From contig JAEYXN010000314.1 in assembly GCA_023431285.1 (NCBI GenBank), forward strand, positions 28,836 to 92,835: a stretch of 64,000 nucleotides of DNA, written 5' to 3'. The translations under genes were made by a program, and so were the position numbers. Below are positions 27,208-36,433 of the stretch, piece by piece. The stretch is from Bacteroidota bacterium. GTDB taxonomy: Bacteria; Bacteroidota; Bacteroidia; Cytophagales; Cyclobacteriaceae. Below the pieces are notes generated by a model. It ran no database searches, was not told the DNA's origin, and was given only the letters and a program-made list of their open reading frames with translations. How positions within the stretch are numbered: position 1 is the first letter of the stretch; each line of letters opens with the position of its first letter.

Positions 27208-28119
27208 TTAGTTCTCGTTGATATTATTGGCGCGGATACTACCCGAGTTCGCTGATTCGAGCTCAATATTTATCTGCTTTACCACCAGATCAATCTCGTT
27301 AGCCTGTTCTTCCATCTTGGTGAGAATAAAGTTCGCATTGAGAGAGCTGTCGAGACGATAAATACTTGCCAGTCCAAGCAGTCGCGCGACCGGTCCGCGC
27401 AAATGGTGTGCGTTCGTATAGCTATACCGTAGCAGGATCTCATTCTGTTCCTGAATTCTGGCAGTACGTTCATTGATGATACCCTCAAGATGGGAATTTA
27501 GTGCGTTAAGATTCCCCTGAGTGATAATGAGCCTTTCATTCTGCTCTGCGATTTCTTTATTCTTTTTGTGCAGTTCCACGTGCGAAGCGCGCAACGAACG
27601 ATAAATCTTATCGTATGCAGCTTTCATTACGGCAGCCGCGTAAGTGAGAATGATGTACAGGATGGAATATGTTATCGCAATAGTGACGATATCGTTGATA
27701 TCCTGAGAAAAGCGTTGCGAGGGAATGAAGATCTGCTGAATGAAGATGGCGTGAATGGAAAGAAATGTGAGTGTATGCATCATCCACATTACTCTGCCTT
27801 TCAGCATGACGGAGAAAATAAAACCGATCACCAGGAGTATCGAAAGAGAAGTTGTGGTATTGAGTGGAACCGCGATACACTGGTATATCATTGCTGAAAG
27901 AACGAAGGTCGTGACAATGAAGACCGATATGATGCCGTTCTTTTTCTGTCTGATGGTATAGGCAAAGAGACACCCCGACAAGATGAAGGCATCAATGACC
28001 AGTGAGAATTTATCCGCAGGGTTCAATATGATGTCAGACACGAGGACGAGAGAAACTCCTCCTATCGAAATCTTCAATAGTGTATTGAGGAAGAATTTTT
28101 CAATATTCTTTACCGCCAT
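27208..28119 (-). CDS. Membrane protein with histidine-kinase DHp-like helix but no ATPase
   Basis: The 303-residue protein has about five to six transmembrane helices (residues 12-165), a long coiled coil (about 170-225), and an H-box-like segment RYSYTNAHHLRGPVARLLGL matching the Bacteroidota kinase form NSHxLRAPLARILGL. It then ends about 45 residues later, without any N, G1 or G2 box. It is the first gene of a three-gene operon with the nucleoside hydrolase and isomerase genes. It may be a phosphotransfer dimer, a scaffold, or a truncated kinase. The stop codon directly abuts the next ATG, which argues against recent accidental truncation. Confidence 0.8.
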   Translation of the reverse strand: MAVKNIEKFFLNTLLKISIGGVSLVLVSDIILNPADKFSLVIDAFILSGCLFAYTIRQKKNGIISVFIVTTFVLSAMIYQCIAVPLNTTTSLSILLVIGFIFSVMLKGRVMWMMHTLTFLSIHAIFIQQIFIPSQRFSQDINDIVTIAITYSILYIILTYAAAVMKAAYDKIYRSLRASHVELHKKNKEIAEQNERLIITQGNLNALNSHLEGIINERTARIQEQNEILLRYSYTNAHHLRGPVARLLGLASIYRLDSSLNANFILTKMEEQANEIDLVVKQINIELESANSGSIRANNINEN

Positions 28120-28262
28120 CGGGAGCCTGGTCAGGGATGCGTTTCCACCAATTTAAGAAAATCCCTGTAAAGGGTCGGTCCCGGAAATCGATTCCGGAGA
28201 CCCACGTGTGATAAAATAGCCAACATTGCCCTGTTTCAAACCGCTAAAAGCCCTATTTCAGG

Positions 28263-30596
28263 TCAACGTCCCGTTCCCGCAACCCGATACTTTTTCACCC
28301 TGTTTTGGTCGATCTTCCCACGCCAGTTGAGCCCAAACCCAAAATCGTAGCTGTTCCCCTCACTGTCGACATGGACCGTCATATCGCGTGGCACATCCTC
28401 CAGTTGGGACTCGACAGTTTCCATATCGCGAGGCATCTGAACCGGGAGCAAGCCTGATGGTTCGGCGCGCCCGGACAGGATCTCCATTACGGCCTGGTCC
28501 ATGACGCCAAATCCCATAATGATTGCGTCGACGTCTTTTTCAAATTCAGCGAAGATCATAGGGCAGTCCGCGTCGATGATGACGGCCACAGGCTTGCCTT
28601 TGAGTATTTGTTTTGTTTCAAGTATCAGCTTAAGGTCGGAGTAGTTTGAGGCAACAATCTGTTTGCCTTTGTAGGAACGATCTGTTACCGCAGGATCGAT
28701 CACCGGGTCTCCGGCGGCCAGACTCTTTTCGCGAGCAGAGCGCGCGGTGTATGGGCCGTATTGAAGCGAGATGGGCACATAACCATTTCCTCCTTTAGAC
28801 CGGTCCTCCCTGCTGTAGCCCACGCCCCCGTCAGGACTCTTGACAAAAACCAGAGCGAGGTCTGCTTTCGCGGGATCATCGGTCACGTTGAAATACTTCT
28901 TCACAATGTCCATGTTCACCGGGTATCCTATTGTTTCAGGTGTGACATTGCCCCACCAATCGGTGCGCGCGGGAACTGTGCGTTTGGGAACGTACACGGT
29001 TTCAGTTTTCGCTAAAGGAAGAACCCGCTCCTTATTTTTCAGCAGTACCAACGACTTCAGCTGGGCTTCAAATCCCGCTGCCATAAACGATGGGTTTCCA
29101 ACAGTCTTAGCCGACTCTGCCGGATCTATATAAGGGTTTTCAAACAATCCTACCCGCAGAATGTTCATCAGCAGCCGCACCGCTGACTCCTCAAAACGCT
29201 TTCGCATAAACGCTTCACCATGCTCCTTCGCACCCATCTGGTAAGCTTCAAGCACAGGGCCGGCAATATTATTTCCACCAAACTGATCAACACCTGCCAT
29301 GATTACTTTGTAATGACGTTCTGCTATATCCAGCTGCTCAATGCCCCAGGGCTTACCTCGGAATACATCGGGCGTTTCCCCTTCGTCTCCCGTAATCCCC
29401 CAGTCTGTACACACTACACCCTCGTAGCCATACTTTTCTCTCAGAAGATCGGTGATGATATATTTTGAAAATCCATTACCGACATTCTCATTGTATTTTT
29501 TATCCTGATCGAATGAGATGGTATAATAGGGCATCACGGCTGACGCGCTTTTTGTTTTTCCACTGAGGTCAAATGCGCCTTTCAGAAATGGGATCAGGTG
29601 CGTACCGAAGTTCTTTCCCGGATAGACGGCAAACTTGCCATAGGCAAAGTGTCCATCGCGACCGCCTTCTTCGGGTCCACCTCCGGGCCAGTGCTTAGCC
29701 ATGGCGTTGACGCTTCTGTATCCCCACCCATCCTGAAGCTCATCTTTTCCTTCCGAGGTCTGGAACCCGTCCACGTAAGCGCGCGCAAGGTCAGCTGCAA
29801 GAAAAGGATCTTCACCGAACGTACCGTCGATCCTGTTCCATCGTGGTTCTGTGCCGAGGTCGATCTGCGGGGAGAGCGCCGTTGTGATTCCTAAGGCACG
29901 ATATTCCTTAGCTGCTATGGACCCGAACTTCCGTACGAGCGCGGGATCAAATGTGGCGGCAAGACCGAGAGCCTGAGGCCACATTGAGATTTGCCCACCG
30001 CTCCCAGCGTTGTATTCTGCATTGGCAACGGCTCCATGACGCGGATCAGAGCTCATGTTCGCTGGTATTCCCATTCCCAAACCTTCAACAAGTGCCTGCA
30101 CATTGTTGCTCCATCGCGCTGCTACTTCCGGGCTTTCGACCGTGGTGATCAGCACATGCCGCAGGTGGTCAGCTGTAAGAAACTTTCTTTGTTGATCTGA
30201 AATATCAGAAGACGTCAAACCGCTCTCAGGAAGAGGCTTACCGTTATAGGTACCGGCGCCAAAGCCTTGTGCGCGTGCAGGGATCGATTGGTGACCGCTA
30301 TAAAGCATGAGACCGGCGATTTGTTCTACTGACATTTTCGAAGCAAGATCCTTTGCCCGCTCCCGCGGAGTGAGCCGCCAGTCTTCATATTTATCAAGAA
30401 CGCCGTTCCGGTTGAGATCTTTAAATGCGAGCCCGTCAACAGTCAATATCTTAATTCCTGACGATGGCGAATAGCCCAAAGTCCGGCCATTGGAATTTGT
30501 AATGATGGTGTAATTCTCAAATTTCTGTTCCTGCCAGGTCTGAGAAAGGCAGAAAGTAGGAATGAGCATTGAAAGTGACCAGATGAAATTCCGCAT
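28263..30596 (-). CDS. GH3 family glycosidase
   Basis: The 777-residue protein has a signal peptide (LSMLIPTFCLSQTWQ), an N-terminal GH3 TIM barrel (about 50-430), and a C-terminal alpha/beta sandwich (about 510-720). GH3 landmarks include GIPANMSSDPRHG, MAKHWPGGGPEEGGRDGHF, and the nucleophile Asp in GVVCTDWG. A segment DLNRNGVLDKYEDWRL near residue 58 resembles a calcium-binding loop. Beta-glucosidase, beta-xylosidase and exo-glucanase activities cannot be told apart from sequence. The enzyme is probably periplasmic. It suits plant-glycan use together with aguA. Confidence 0.93.
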   Translation of the reverse strand: MRNFIWSLSMLIPTFCLSQTWQEQKFENYTIITNSNGRTLGYSPSSGIKILTVDGLAFKDLNRNGVLDKYEDWRLTPRERAKDLASKMSVEQIAGLMLYSGHQSIPARAQGFGAGTYNGKPLPESGLTSSDISDQQRKFLTADHLRHVLITTVESPEVAARWSNNVQALVEGLGMGIPANMSSDPRHGAVANAEYNAGSGGQISMWPQALGLAATFDPALVRKFGSIAAKEYRALGITTALSPQIDLGTEPRWNRIDGTFGEDPFLAADLARAYVDGFQTSEGKDELQDGWGYRSVNAMAKHWPGGGPEEGGRDGHFAYGKFAVYPGKNFGTHLIPFLKGAFDLSGKTKSASAVMPYYTISFDQDKKYNENVGNGFSKYIITDLLREKYGYEGVVCTDWGITGDEGETPDVFRGKPWGIEQLDIAERHYKVIMAGVDQFGGNNIAGPVLEAYQMGAKEHGEAFMRKRFEESAVRLLMNILRVGLFENPYIDPAESAKTVGNPSFMAAGFEAQLKSLVLLKNKERVLPLAKTETVYVPKRTVPARTDWWGNVTPETIGYPVNMDIVKKYFNVTDDPAKADLALVFVKSPDGGVGYSREDRSKGGNGYVPISLQYGPYTARSAREKSLAAGDPVIDPAVTDRSYKGKQIVASNYSDLKLILETKQILKGKPVAVIIDADCPMIFAEFEKDVDAIIMGFGVMDQAVMEILSGRAEPSGLLPVQMPRDMETVESQLEDVPRDMTVHVDSEGNSYDFGFGLNWRGKIDQNRVKKYRVAGTGR

Positions 30597-30634
30597 AGCG
30601 TTGGTTAATTATTCATTGTGTACGGACAACACAC

Positions 30635-30664
30635 TAAATATACTATTATATGGTAATTGGCCAA
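30635..30664 (-). promoter_or_regulatory. Candidate promoter of the GH3 gene
   Basis: On the minus strand, TTG (complement of 30662-30664) is followed after 19 bp by TATATTTA (complement of 30635-30642), one base off the TAnnTTTG -7 consensus. It lies 38 bp before the GH3 start. A TGTGT-n7-ACACA half-palindrome lies between it and the gene. Confidence 0.4.
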
Positions 30665-30792
30665 TAGGCGGATCTCATTGAAAGGCAGCCCGCAGCCGTC
30701 CGTAGTGCTTCAGCAACCTAAAAATCACCCCAGAGTGGTGAGTCCGGGAAGTAAGAGGTTGGATAACTTTGTATAGCCCAAACCTGATCATT

Positions 30793-31530
30793 ATGAGAGT
30801 CATCCTGTTTCTTCTTTGGATTGCTATATCACCAATTTGTATTGCGCAAAATTCAGCGATCCCGGAAAACATTCGCGCGTCGAACAGCATCGACAGCTTC
30901 AGCGGCGGGATAATGAATGAGATGATCTATGGACTTCCTCTCCCCGACCCCAAGGTGATCGGAGACGCTTATATTGATGAGAATTGGACGAGGGGAAAAT
31001 TCCTGATGTATGGTCAACAGAAATTCATTGACGGGTTCTCAATCCGCTACGACCTTGCAAAGCAGGAGTTGGAAATTAATACGCAAAAAGGCGTGAAAGT
31101 ATTGAGCGAGAATCAGGTGAGGAGTTTTGTCACGATGGATGCGCACGAACATTCTCCCGCACTATTCCTGAATGCGCGGGAGTTCCGAAGTGAGGGAACG
31201 GCATACGAAGGTTTTGTCGAGGTGTTGCAGGATGGACCAATGGCCCTGGTGAAAGGATATATCGTTAAGGTCAAGCGTCCTGATTACAGCGAAGCCATGA
31301 ACGTGGGAAGCCAGAATTATAAGATTTTGAAGAAGCACCAGTTGTTTTTTGTTGACTCGGGGACACTGCACCGGGTACCCTCAAAGAAGAAAGAGATCAT
31401 AAGGCTATTTCCCCCTGCTTTTCAGCAAAAGGTTGCCGAATACGCCAGCGCACAGAATCTTAGTCTGGATAAAGAGGAACACCTTTCCCAGGTCTTCAGA
31501 TGGTATAATGATCTGGAGTCCGGTAAATGA
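30793..31530 (+). CDS. Exported protein of unknown function
   Basis: ATG 30793 (MRVILFLLWIAISPICIAQN) gives a clean signal peptide; the frame upstream starts at a TTG. The mature protein of about 225 residues is beta-rich and includes NEMIYGLPLPDPKVIGDAYIDENW and a C-terminal helical tail. I do not recognise the family. A TAACTTTG at 30764-30771 resembles a -7 box, although no -33 TTG is well placed. It is convergent with the serine hydrolase gene, whose stop is 16 bp away. Confidence 0.78.
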   Translation: MRVILFLLWIAISPICIAQNSAIPENIRASNSIDSFSGGIMNEMIYGLPLPDPKVIGDAYIDENWTRGKFLMYGQQKFIDGFSIRYDLAKQELEINTQKGVKVLSENQVRSFVTMDAHEHSPALFLNAREFRSEGTAYEGFVEVLQDGPMALVKGYIVKVKRPDYSEAMNVGSQNYKILKKHQLFFVDSGTLHRVPSKKKEIIRLFPPAFQQKVAEYASAQNLSLDKEEHLSQVFRWYNDLESGK

Positions 31531-31545
31531 GAAAGGAGCCGGGAC

Positions 31546-33915
31546 CTACTTTCCCTCGATAACGTCTTTGTAGCTAACGAGCTTCACTCCTTTCCTCGCC
31601 AACGCTTCCTTTACACGTTCATCAGTCCACGTAGTGGTAACGTCCTGCCTGCCTTGTGCGACGTCCTCATAGCCGATATGATAGATCGCGCGAAGTTCAG
31701 TATCATCAAGGCCGGGATGCTCTACATAAACGTAGGTCTTACCGTTCTCCATCCTACCTATCATATCAATGAAAAGCTGGATGCGCTGTTCCGTTGTTTT
31801 GTTTCTCGAGTCGAAGCCGATGTAGGAGATCTGAAGATCCTTCTGAGGATCGACATCTACCATAGCAAGACCATACTCTGCCGCGACCTTACGGCAAAGG
31901 GCCCGTACTTCCGGATCGAAACCCGTGCTGTTCATATGGCCAGACACGTGGCTAACTCTTGGAACATGTTTCTTCAGCATTTCAATCTGGGCTCTCAGTT
32001 CACGTTCGATATCAGAGAGTGTCCATTTGTTTTCCATCACCGATTGGCCGGGATAGTTTTTGTTGGGATAGATCATTGGATAAAAGTATCCGTCCTTATC
32101 ACGAAGTCCTGGCGCTTCGGTAAGCGGTCTCCATTTTACATTGTCCCATTCCGCGGTGATGGCAAAATGCAACCCTACGTCTACTCCAGGGTTCTTCTCC
32201 AGCAACTTCACAGCCTGAGGAAACCATGGTGAAGGGACAATCACTTCGATCGATGTCTCGATGCCTTCCTTGTAACACTTGATCAATGCCTGATTGGCGG
32301 AGTGTGAGAATCCCATATCGTCACCTCGCACAATTAGCCGTGGACCGTCTTGTATTGGCTTTGATTCAATTCCTGAGTAGGTTTTTCCTGTATTATTGGA
32401 AGAGAATGACCCGGAGAAATCAAGACTGACTTTGTCCTTTTCAAATCTGCAGATGATCGTCTCTGTGTGCGGACTTTCGATGTAGCGAAGTGTGAATGCC
32501 ACCTCATTGGGCGCGGTCCATGAATAGCTCCCGGCTACCTTGAATGGATCGAGCCCCTTACGGTTTGCAGACGCCGCTGCGACAAGGTATGGACCATACT
32601 TCGTCGTTTCGGACTGGTACCACTTTGCTTTAGCGAAATACAGGTCATGATCGGTTGAATCTGTGTCCAGGAAGAGATGACACATCCCTTCATTGAAATC
32701 CACTTTCACGTTGAGAAGTTTTCTATCTGAGAACATCCTGAAAGTCTTTCCACTGACAGGTCCTTCCAATGCTTCAGACGATGACTCTCCAGTTGAGAGG
32801 GAAAGCGCTGCGATTGCTTTCTTCAGTTCGTCATTTGCTTTACGGTTTTCCTTGAGCTTTCCGTCTGCAAACGCGGGAAGAAGATATTTCCATATTACAT
32901 CAAACTCACCTTGCATATCCGACGTCTCCGCGGTGATGGCAACCACTGCATCTTGTTCGGGAAGGACGATGATAAACTGTCCGTACGCTCCATCTCCACG
33001 ATAAGAGTTGTTTCGACTTCTCCACATCTGGAACCCGTACCCCTGGAGCCAGTCACTGGAATCTTTCTTTGCTTGTGGCGCTGAGGGATCCTGATCGATG
33101 TGTTTGGATGATGCCATCTCCACCCAGGAAGACGGAAGGATCTGTTTACCGTTCCACTTTCCTTTCTGAAGGAATAGTTGGCCAAACTTTGCCATGTCCT
33201 CGGTTTTGAGACGAAGGCCCCATCCTCCAACGTTTATGCCTTGAGGGTCTGTCTCCCAATCGATGTTTGAAATCCCCAGAGGCTTGAACAACCTTGGCGT
33301 GAGGTAATCGAAAATCTTCTCACCCGTGACCTTCTGCACGATGGCAGATAGCATGTACGTTGCTGCAGAATTGTACAGGAACTTCGAGCCAGGCTGATTC
33401 AGCACAGGAGTAGCCAGGAATGCTTTCACCCAATCTGATGAACGGATAACCTTGAAGGTGGGATCCGGATCCTGTCCTGCTGTCATTGTCAGGAGATCGC
33501 GGACGCGCATTGCCGAAAGTTCAGGACCGGGGTTGGGTGGTGTTTGTTCCGGAAAGAACGAAATAACCTTGTCGTCGAGAGATAATTTCTTCTCTGTAAC
33601 AGCAAACCCCACGGCTGTGGCTGTAAAGCTTTTGCTGACCGAATACATAGTATGTTTGAGGTCAGGACGATATGGATTCCACCATCCTTCCGCTAGCACC
33701 TTTCCGTGGCGCAGTACCATAAAGCTGTGAAACTCATGTTTACTTTCTGAAGCTGCTTTCACAAACTCGAGGAGCTTTTCAGAATCGACGCCCTGAGATT
33801 CCGGCGTTGCTCTTGTCAGCGATGGTCCTTTTTGTGCAAGTGATATGACCCCCTGATTCAAGAAGACAATCAGCATGAGGCATCGGATGCACGCAGAGTA
33901 GAGACGAAGTTTCAT
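31546..33915 (-). CDS. Serine hydrolase fused to YdjC-type deacetylase
   Basis: ATG 33915 (MKLRLYSACIRCLMLIVFLN) gives a signal peptide; the longer frame to 33984 adds 23 residues without a signal. Residues about 40-360 form a class C beta-lactamase-like serine hydrolase with SxxK at Ser92-Lys95 (YSVSKSFT) and a YNS motif (FLYNSAATYML). Residues about 385-520 are a beta-rich linker. Residues about 525-789 are a YdjC/ChbG-like carbohydrate deacetylase with the metal motif RGDDMGFS (Asp532-Asp533) and His in VGLHFAIT and VSGHMNSTG. The two catalytic domains are usually separate proteins. The substrate may be an acylated or N-acetylated glycan or peptidoglycan fragment. Confidence 0.88.
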   Translation of the reverse strand: MKLRLYSACIRCLMLIVFLNQGVISLAQKGPSLTRATPESQGVDSEKLLEFVKAASESKHEFHSFMVLRHGKVLAEGWWNPYRPDLKHTMYSVSKSFTATAVGFAVTEKKLSLDDKVISFFPEQTPPNPGPELSAMRVRDLLTMTAGQDPDPTFKVIRSSDWVKAFLATPVLNQPGSKFLYNSAATYMLSAIVQKVTGEKIFDYLTPRLFKPLGISNIDWETDPQGINVGGWGLRLKTEDMAKFGQLFLQKGKWNGKQILPSSWVEMASSKHIDQDPSAPQAKKDSSDWLQGYGFQMWRSRNNSYRGDGAYGQFIIVLPEQDAVVAITAETSDMQGEFDVIWKYLLPAFADGKLKENRKANDELKKAIAALSLSTGESSSEALEGPVSGKTFRMFSDRKLLNVKVDFNEGMCHLFLDTDSTDHDLYFAKAKWYQSETTKYGPYLVAAASANRKGLDPFKVAGSYSWTAPNEVAFTLRYIESPHTETIICRFEKDKVSLDFSGSFSSNNTGKTYSGIESKPIQDGPRLIVRGDDMGFSHSANQALIKCYKEGIETSIEVIVPSPWFPQAVKLLEKNPGVDVGLHFAITAEWDNVKWRPLTEAPGLRDKDGYFYPMIYPNKNYPGQSVMENKWTLSDIERELRAQIEMLKKHVPRVSHVSGHMNSTGFDPEVRALCRKVAAEYGLAMVDVDPQKDLQISYIGFDSRNKTTEQRIQLFIDMIGRMENGKTYVYVEHPGLDDTELRAIYHIGYEDVAQGRQDVTTTWTDERVKEALARKGVKLVSYKDVIEGK

Positions 33916-34009
33916 AGGCGCATGGATTTCAGCCAAATATAATATGATCTGACGAATGGTGATCGCCTGTTTCACGGCCCTCAATAAAGATTATGACTCC
34001 ACCAAGCCA

Positions 34010-34041
34010 TTGGAACAGCTGAATTTGGCAGTATACCTTTG
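34010..34041 (+). promoter_or_regulatory. Candidate promoter for the gene at 34159
   Basis: TTG (34010-34012), 21-bp spacer and TACCTTTG (34034-34041) match the Bacteroidota TTG / TAnnTTTG pattern. The site is about 118 bp before the start codon, implying a 5' leader of about 110 nt. Confidence 0.4.
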
Positions 34042-34158
34042 TATCCAGACTGGTGGTCGGTTTGGCAACTGCTATTTGTCATGCGGGGTCTTGAGGATCC
34101 TCATGAACCCCGGGCTGAAATAGGCCGTACTTAGCATTCGGAATCACATCTGAATGAC

Positions 34159-34575
34159 ATGAATATATCTGCTAACAATATCGAATTATTGCTTGAAGAG
34201 GTTAAACAGCTTTATTCGATCGAAAGAACTGTGAGTTCACTGCTTCCGCAATTGAAAAGTGAGACACATCATTTGCGGGTGCAGCAAGGGTTGCGGGTTG
34301 AGGAAGAAGAGAATATCCGTCAGTGTGAACGCCTGGCGGCCCTGATTGAGATACTCAAGCCTATACAGAAGAAAGCGGAAGCAAAGCTTGATACTTCAGA
34401 ACAACTCGGCAAATCGGTTCAACTCTTCAAGACGTTCTCGATGAGACACAAATCCGTGGGTTACGACACTTCCATTCTGGTGGCAGAAGTAATGGGCCGG
34501 ATGGATATATTGCAGACGCTGCAATTTTGTGTGAGAAATGAATCACAGATCGTAAAGGAACTACTGGCAGCGTAA
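34159..34575 (+). CDS. Helical protein, DUF892/YciE-like (tentative)
   Basis: The 138-residue protein is predicted to be all helical. Its N-terminus LLLEEVKQLYSIERTVSSLLPQL resembles the first helix of YciE/DUF892 ferritin-like stress proteins (LxDLYxAExQLxxALPKL). The metal ligands of true ferritin-like proteins are not obvious, so this is only a structural guess. There is no signal peptide. It is convergent with the YtxH gene and shares the hairpin terminator at 34594-34621. Confidence 0.7.
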   Translation: MNISANNIELLLEEVKQLYSIERTVSSLLPQLKSETHHLRVQQGLRVEEEENIRQCERLAALIEILKPIQKKAEAKLDTSEQLGKSVQLFKTFSMRHKSVGYDTSILVAEVMGRMDILQTLQFCVRNESQIVKELLAA

Positions 34576-34593
34576 ACAGGTATTTAATTAAAC

Positions 34594-34621
34594 AGTTGCA
34601 GGGAACTAATGCCCTGCAACT
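34594..34621. terminator. Bidirectional terminator hairpin
   Basis: A perfect 10-bp stem (AGTTGCAGGG / CCCTGCAACT) with an 8-nt loop lies between convergent genes. TTTAATTAAA precedes it and ATTCGCGTTTT follows, so both directions have a modest U-rich tail. Confidence 0.7.
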
Positions 34622-34630
34622 ATTCGCGTT

Positions 34631-34888
34631 TTACCTCACCACCTCAGGTTCGGAAGTATTCACGAGCTGATTTTCGCGATTGGGACGTTTGAAGTTCTGC
34701 GCGATTCTGACCTTCATCTCATCGACGCTTTCCTCCATTTTTTTTCCAACTGACTTAAGCGCGTCTTCACTTTCGCGAATCAGCTTCTTACGAGTAGATG
34801 CACCTTTATCTGGTGCGAACAGAATGCCTACCACTGCGCCGGCAGCAAAACTTGCGAGCGCTCCAATGATCAATCTTGCGGTACTCAT
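34631..34888 (-). CDS. YtxH-domain small membrane protein
   Basis: ATG 34888 (MSTARLIIGALASFAAGAVV) gives an 85-residue protein; the frame extends 21 codons further upstream without support. One transmembrane helix is followed by the YtxH motif GILFAPDKGASTRKKL and an amphipathic C-terminal helix. YtxH proteins are common envelope or general stress proteins of uncertain mechanism. Its upstream neighbour is the AI-2E permease gene, read towards it from the other side of the 34889-34981 gap or reversed; both are minus-strand genes, with the permease upstream. Confidence 0.85.
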   Translation of the reverse strand: MSTARLIIGALASFAAGAVVGILFAPDKGASTRKKLIRESEDALKSVGKKMEESVDEMKVRIAQNFKRPNRENQLVNTSEPEVVR

Positions 34889-34981
34889 ATGTTTGTCTTT
34901 AGTGAAAGAAATATCGGTGGCGACTCCAACCTTTACCATGATTTCGATCATCGAAAAACGACCAACTTATTTGGTCTGTTT

Positions 34982-36034
34982 TCAGTTCTGCTTATCACCG
35001 GGTCCGAGAGCCATAGCAATTGTTTTTAGCTTCGGATGATGGTCGGCGATAACACGCGCGATGCCGACGAAAGGAACAAAGAGTATCATACCTGAAACGC
35101 CCCAGATGAGTCCTCCTGTAAAGATTGCCAGCAACATCACGAGGGCATTCACGCCAAGGCGGCTACTTACTGCGAAAGGAAAGATCACGTTTGCTTCGAG
35201 GTATTGTACGAAGGCAAAGAGACCGATCACTCCGATCGGATACCAGATCGAACCATATTCTATCCACGAAACTGCTATAGGAAGAAGCGATCCTGCGACG
35301 ATCCCCACGTAAGGGATAAATGTAAGTATCGATGCGGTACACCCGAACAGGATGGCATGGGGAACACCGAGGATGAGAAGTCCGATGGAATTCAGCACAG
35401 CAACACAGAGATACACGAACACCATACCTTTGATGAAATTGTAGTACGTGGTGATCGTCATTCGGATGAGGTTTCGAAGACTGGCTTTACCCTCGGACGG
35501 GAAAAAGCGTTGCAGCAATGCCATCCAGTACCCCCGATACGTTAGAATGAGGAATGCGTAGACCGGCACTATTACGAGGAAGACCATTGACGATAATGAA
35601 GTTCTTACAGCGCTTCGAAGGACATCAAACAATCCCGAAATATTGGCTGAGGTGATTCGTTGGACCAATGCTTGTTGTTCACTATGAGACAGACCCCATG
35701 CACTTGTAATAAACGCAGAAAGCTGTTCGAGCGAGATGTTGATCTTGGCTTGTAAGGTGGGCCATTCATTCATGAATGCCGTCATCTGATAGATAAGCAG
35801 TCCAAGAATCAGTAATGAAAGAAGGAAAAGAGCCCCAATCGCCAATAGTACTGCAGGTATTCTACCCACCCGTTTTCCTTCGAGCCATCTGCAGACCGGA
35901 TAAAGCACAAAGCTGATCAGAACGGCAAAGCTAAGGGGAATAAGTACGGGTCGTCCCAAATACATGAGCACGGCACCAAAAAATGTAAACTGCAGTACCT
36001 GGGTTACCTGACCGAAATTTCGTGATTCTGCCAT
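34982..36034 (-). CDS. AI-2E/PerM-family permease
   Basis: ATG 36034 (MAESRNFGQVTQVLQFTFFG) gives 350 residues; the 20-codon extension to 36094 starts with TTG and is unlikely. Seven to eight transmembrane helices are visible, with the family hallmark region YNFIKGMVFVYLCVAVLNSIGL and the downstream IPYVGIVAGSLLPIAVS. Family members include AI-2 exporter TqsA-like proteins and Na+/H+ antiporters, so the substrate is not assigned. It is upstream of the small YtxH gene (93-bp gap). Confidence 0.9.
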   Translation of the reverse strand: MAESRNFGQVTQVLQFTFFGAVLMYLGRPVLIPLSFAVLISFVLYPVCRWLEGKRVGRIPAVLLAIGALFLLSLLILGLLIYQMTAFMNEWPTLQAKINISLEQLSAFITSAWGLSHSEQQALVQRITSANISGLFDVLRSAVRTSLSSMVFLVIVPVYAFLILTYRGYWMALLQRFFPSEGKASLRNLIRMTITTYYNFIKGMVFVYLCVAVLNSIGLLILGVPHAILFGCTASILTFIPYVGIVAGSLLPIAVSWIEYGSIWYPIGVIGLFAFVQYLEANVIFPFAVSSRLGVNALVMLLAIFTGGLIWGVSGMILFVPFVGIARVIADHHPKLKTIAMALGPGDKQN

Positions 36035-36245
36035 AGCTTTGAACCCTTTGTTCTCACATAAGATAAGATCATTAGAGATTGGATCGGCTAACAACGATAG
36101 ATGATCTGCGAGACTTTCAAAGGCGCCAGGCTCTCAAAGGCATGACAGATGTCATGATTTGGATATGAATCCTGTAAATCTTAGAAGGCAAAGTGTAACG
36201 CGGCGATACATTCGTCAAATTACTTTTGGCAACTGAATTTATGAT

Positions 36246-36350
36246 ATGAAAGTGACAGCCCGGATCATCTTACTTTTGCTGGGAGTTTTGATTGCAGCTG
36301 TCTGTGCGGCATTCATAATCATTTCTCCTGGCTTTGATGGAATTCTGTAA
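36246..36350 (+). CDS. 34-residue single-helix membrane peptide
   Basis: A short open frame encodes MKVTARIILLLLGVLIAAVC followed by AAFIIISPGFDGIL and a stop. It is a basic N-terminus plus one hydrophobic helix, the usual look of small membrane proteins. A TACTTTTG -7-like box at 36221-36228 lies 17 bp upstream, although no -33 TTG is well placed. No family is recognised. Its size makes it hard to prove; transcription or conservation would decide. Confidence 0.45.
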   Translation: MKVTARIILLLLGVLIAAVCAAFIIISPGFDGIL

Positions 36351-36433
36351 ATGAAACCGATAAATGTATAATGCGGCCCGGAACGACAGGTCTGTTCAAT
36401 GGGTTATATAAGAAACCGAAAGACATATAGAGT

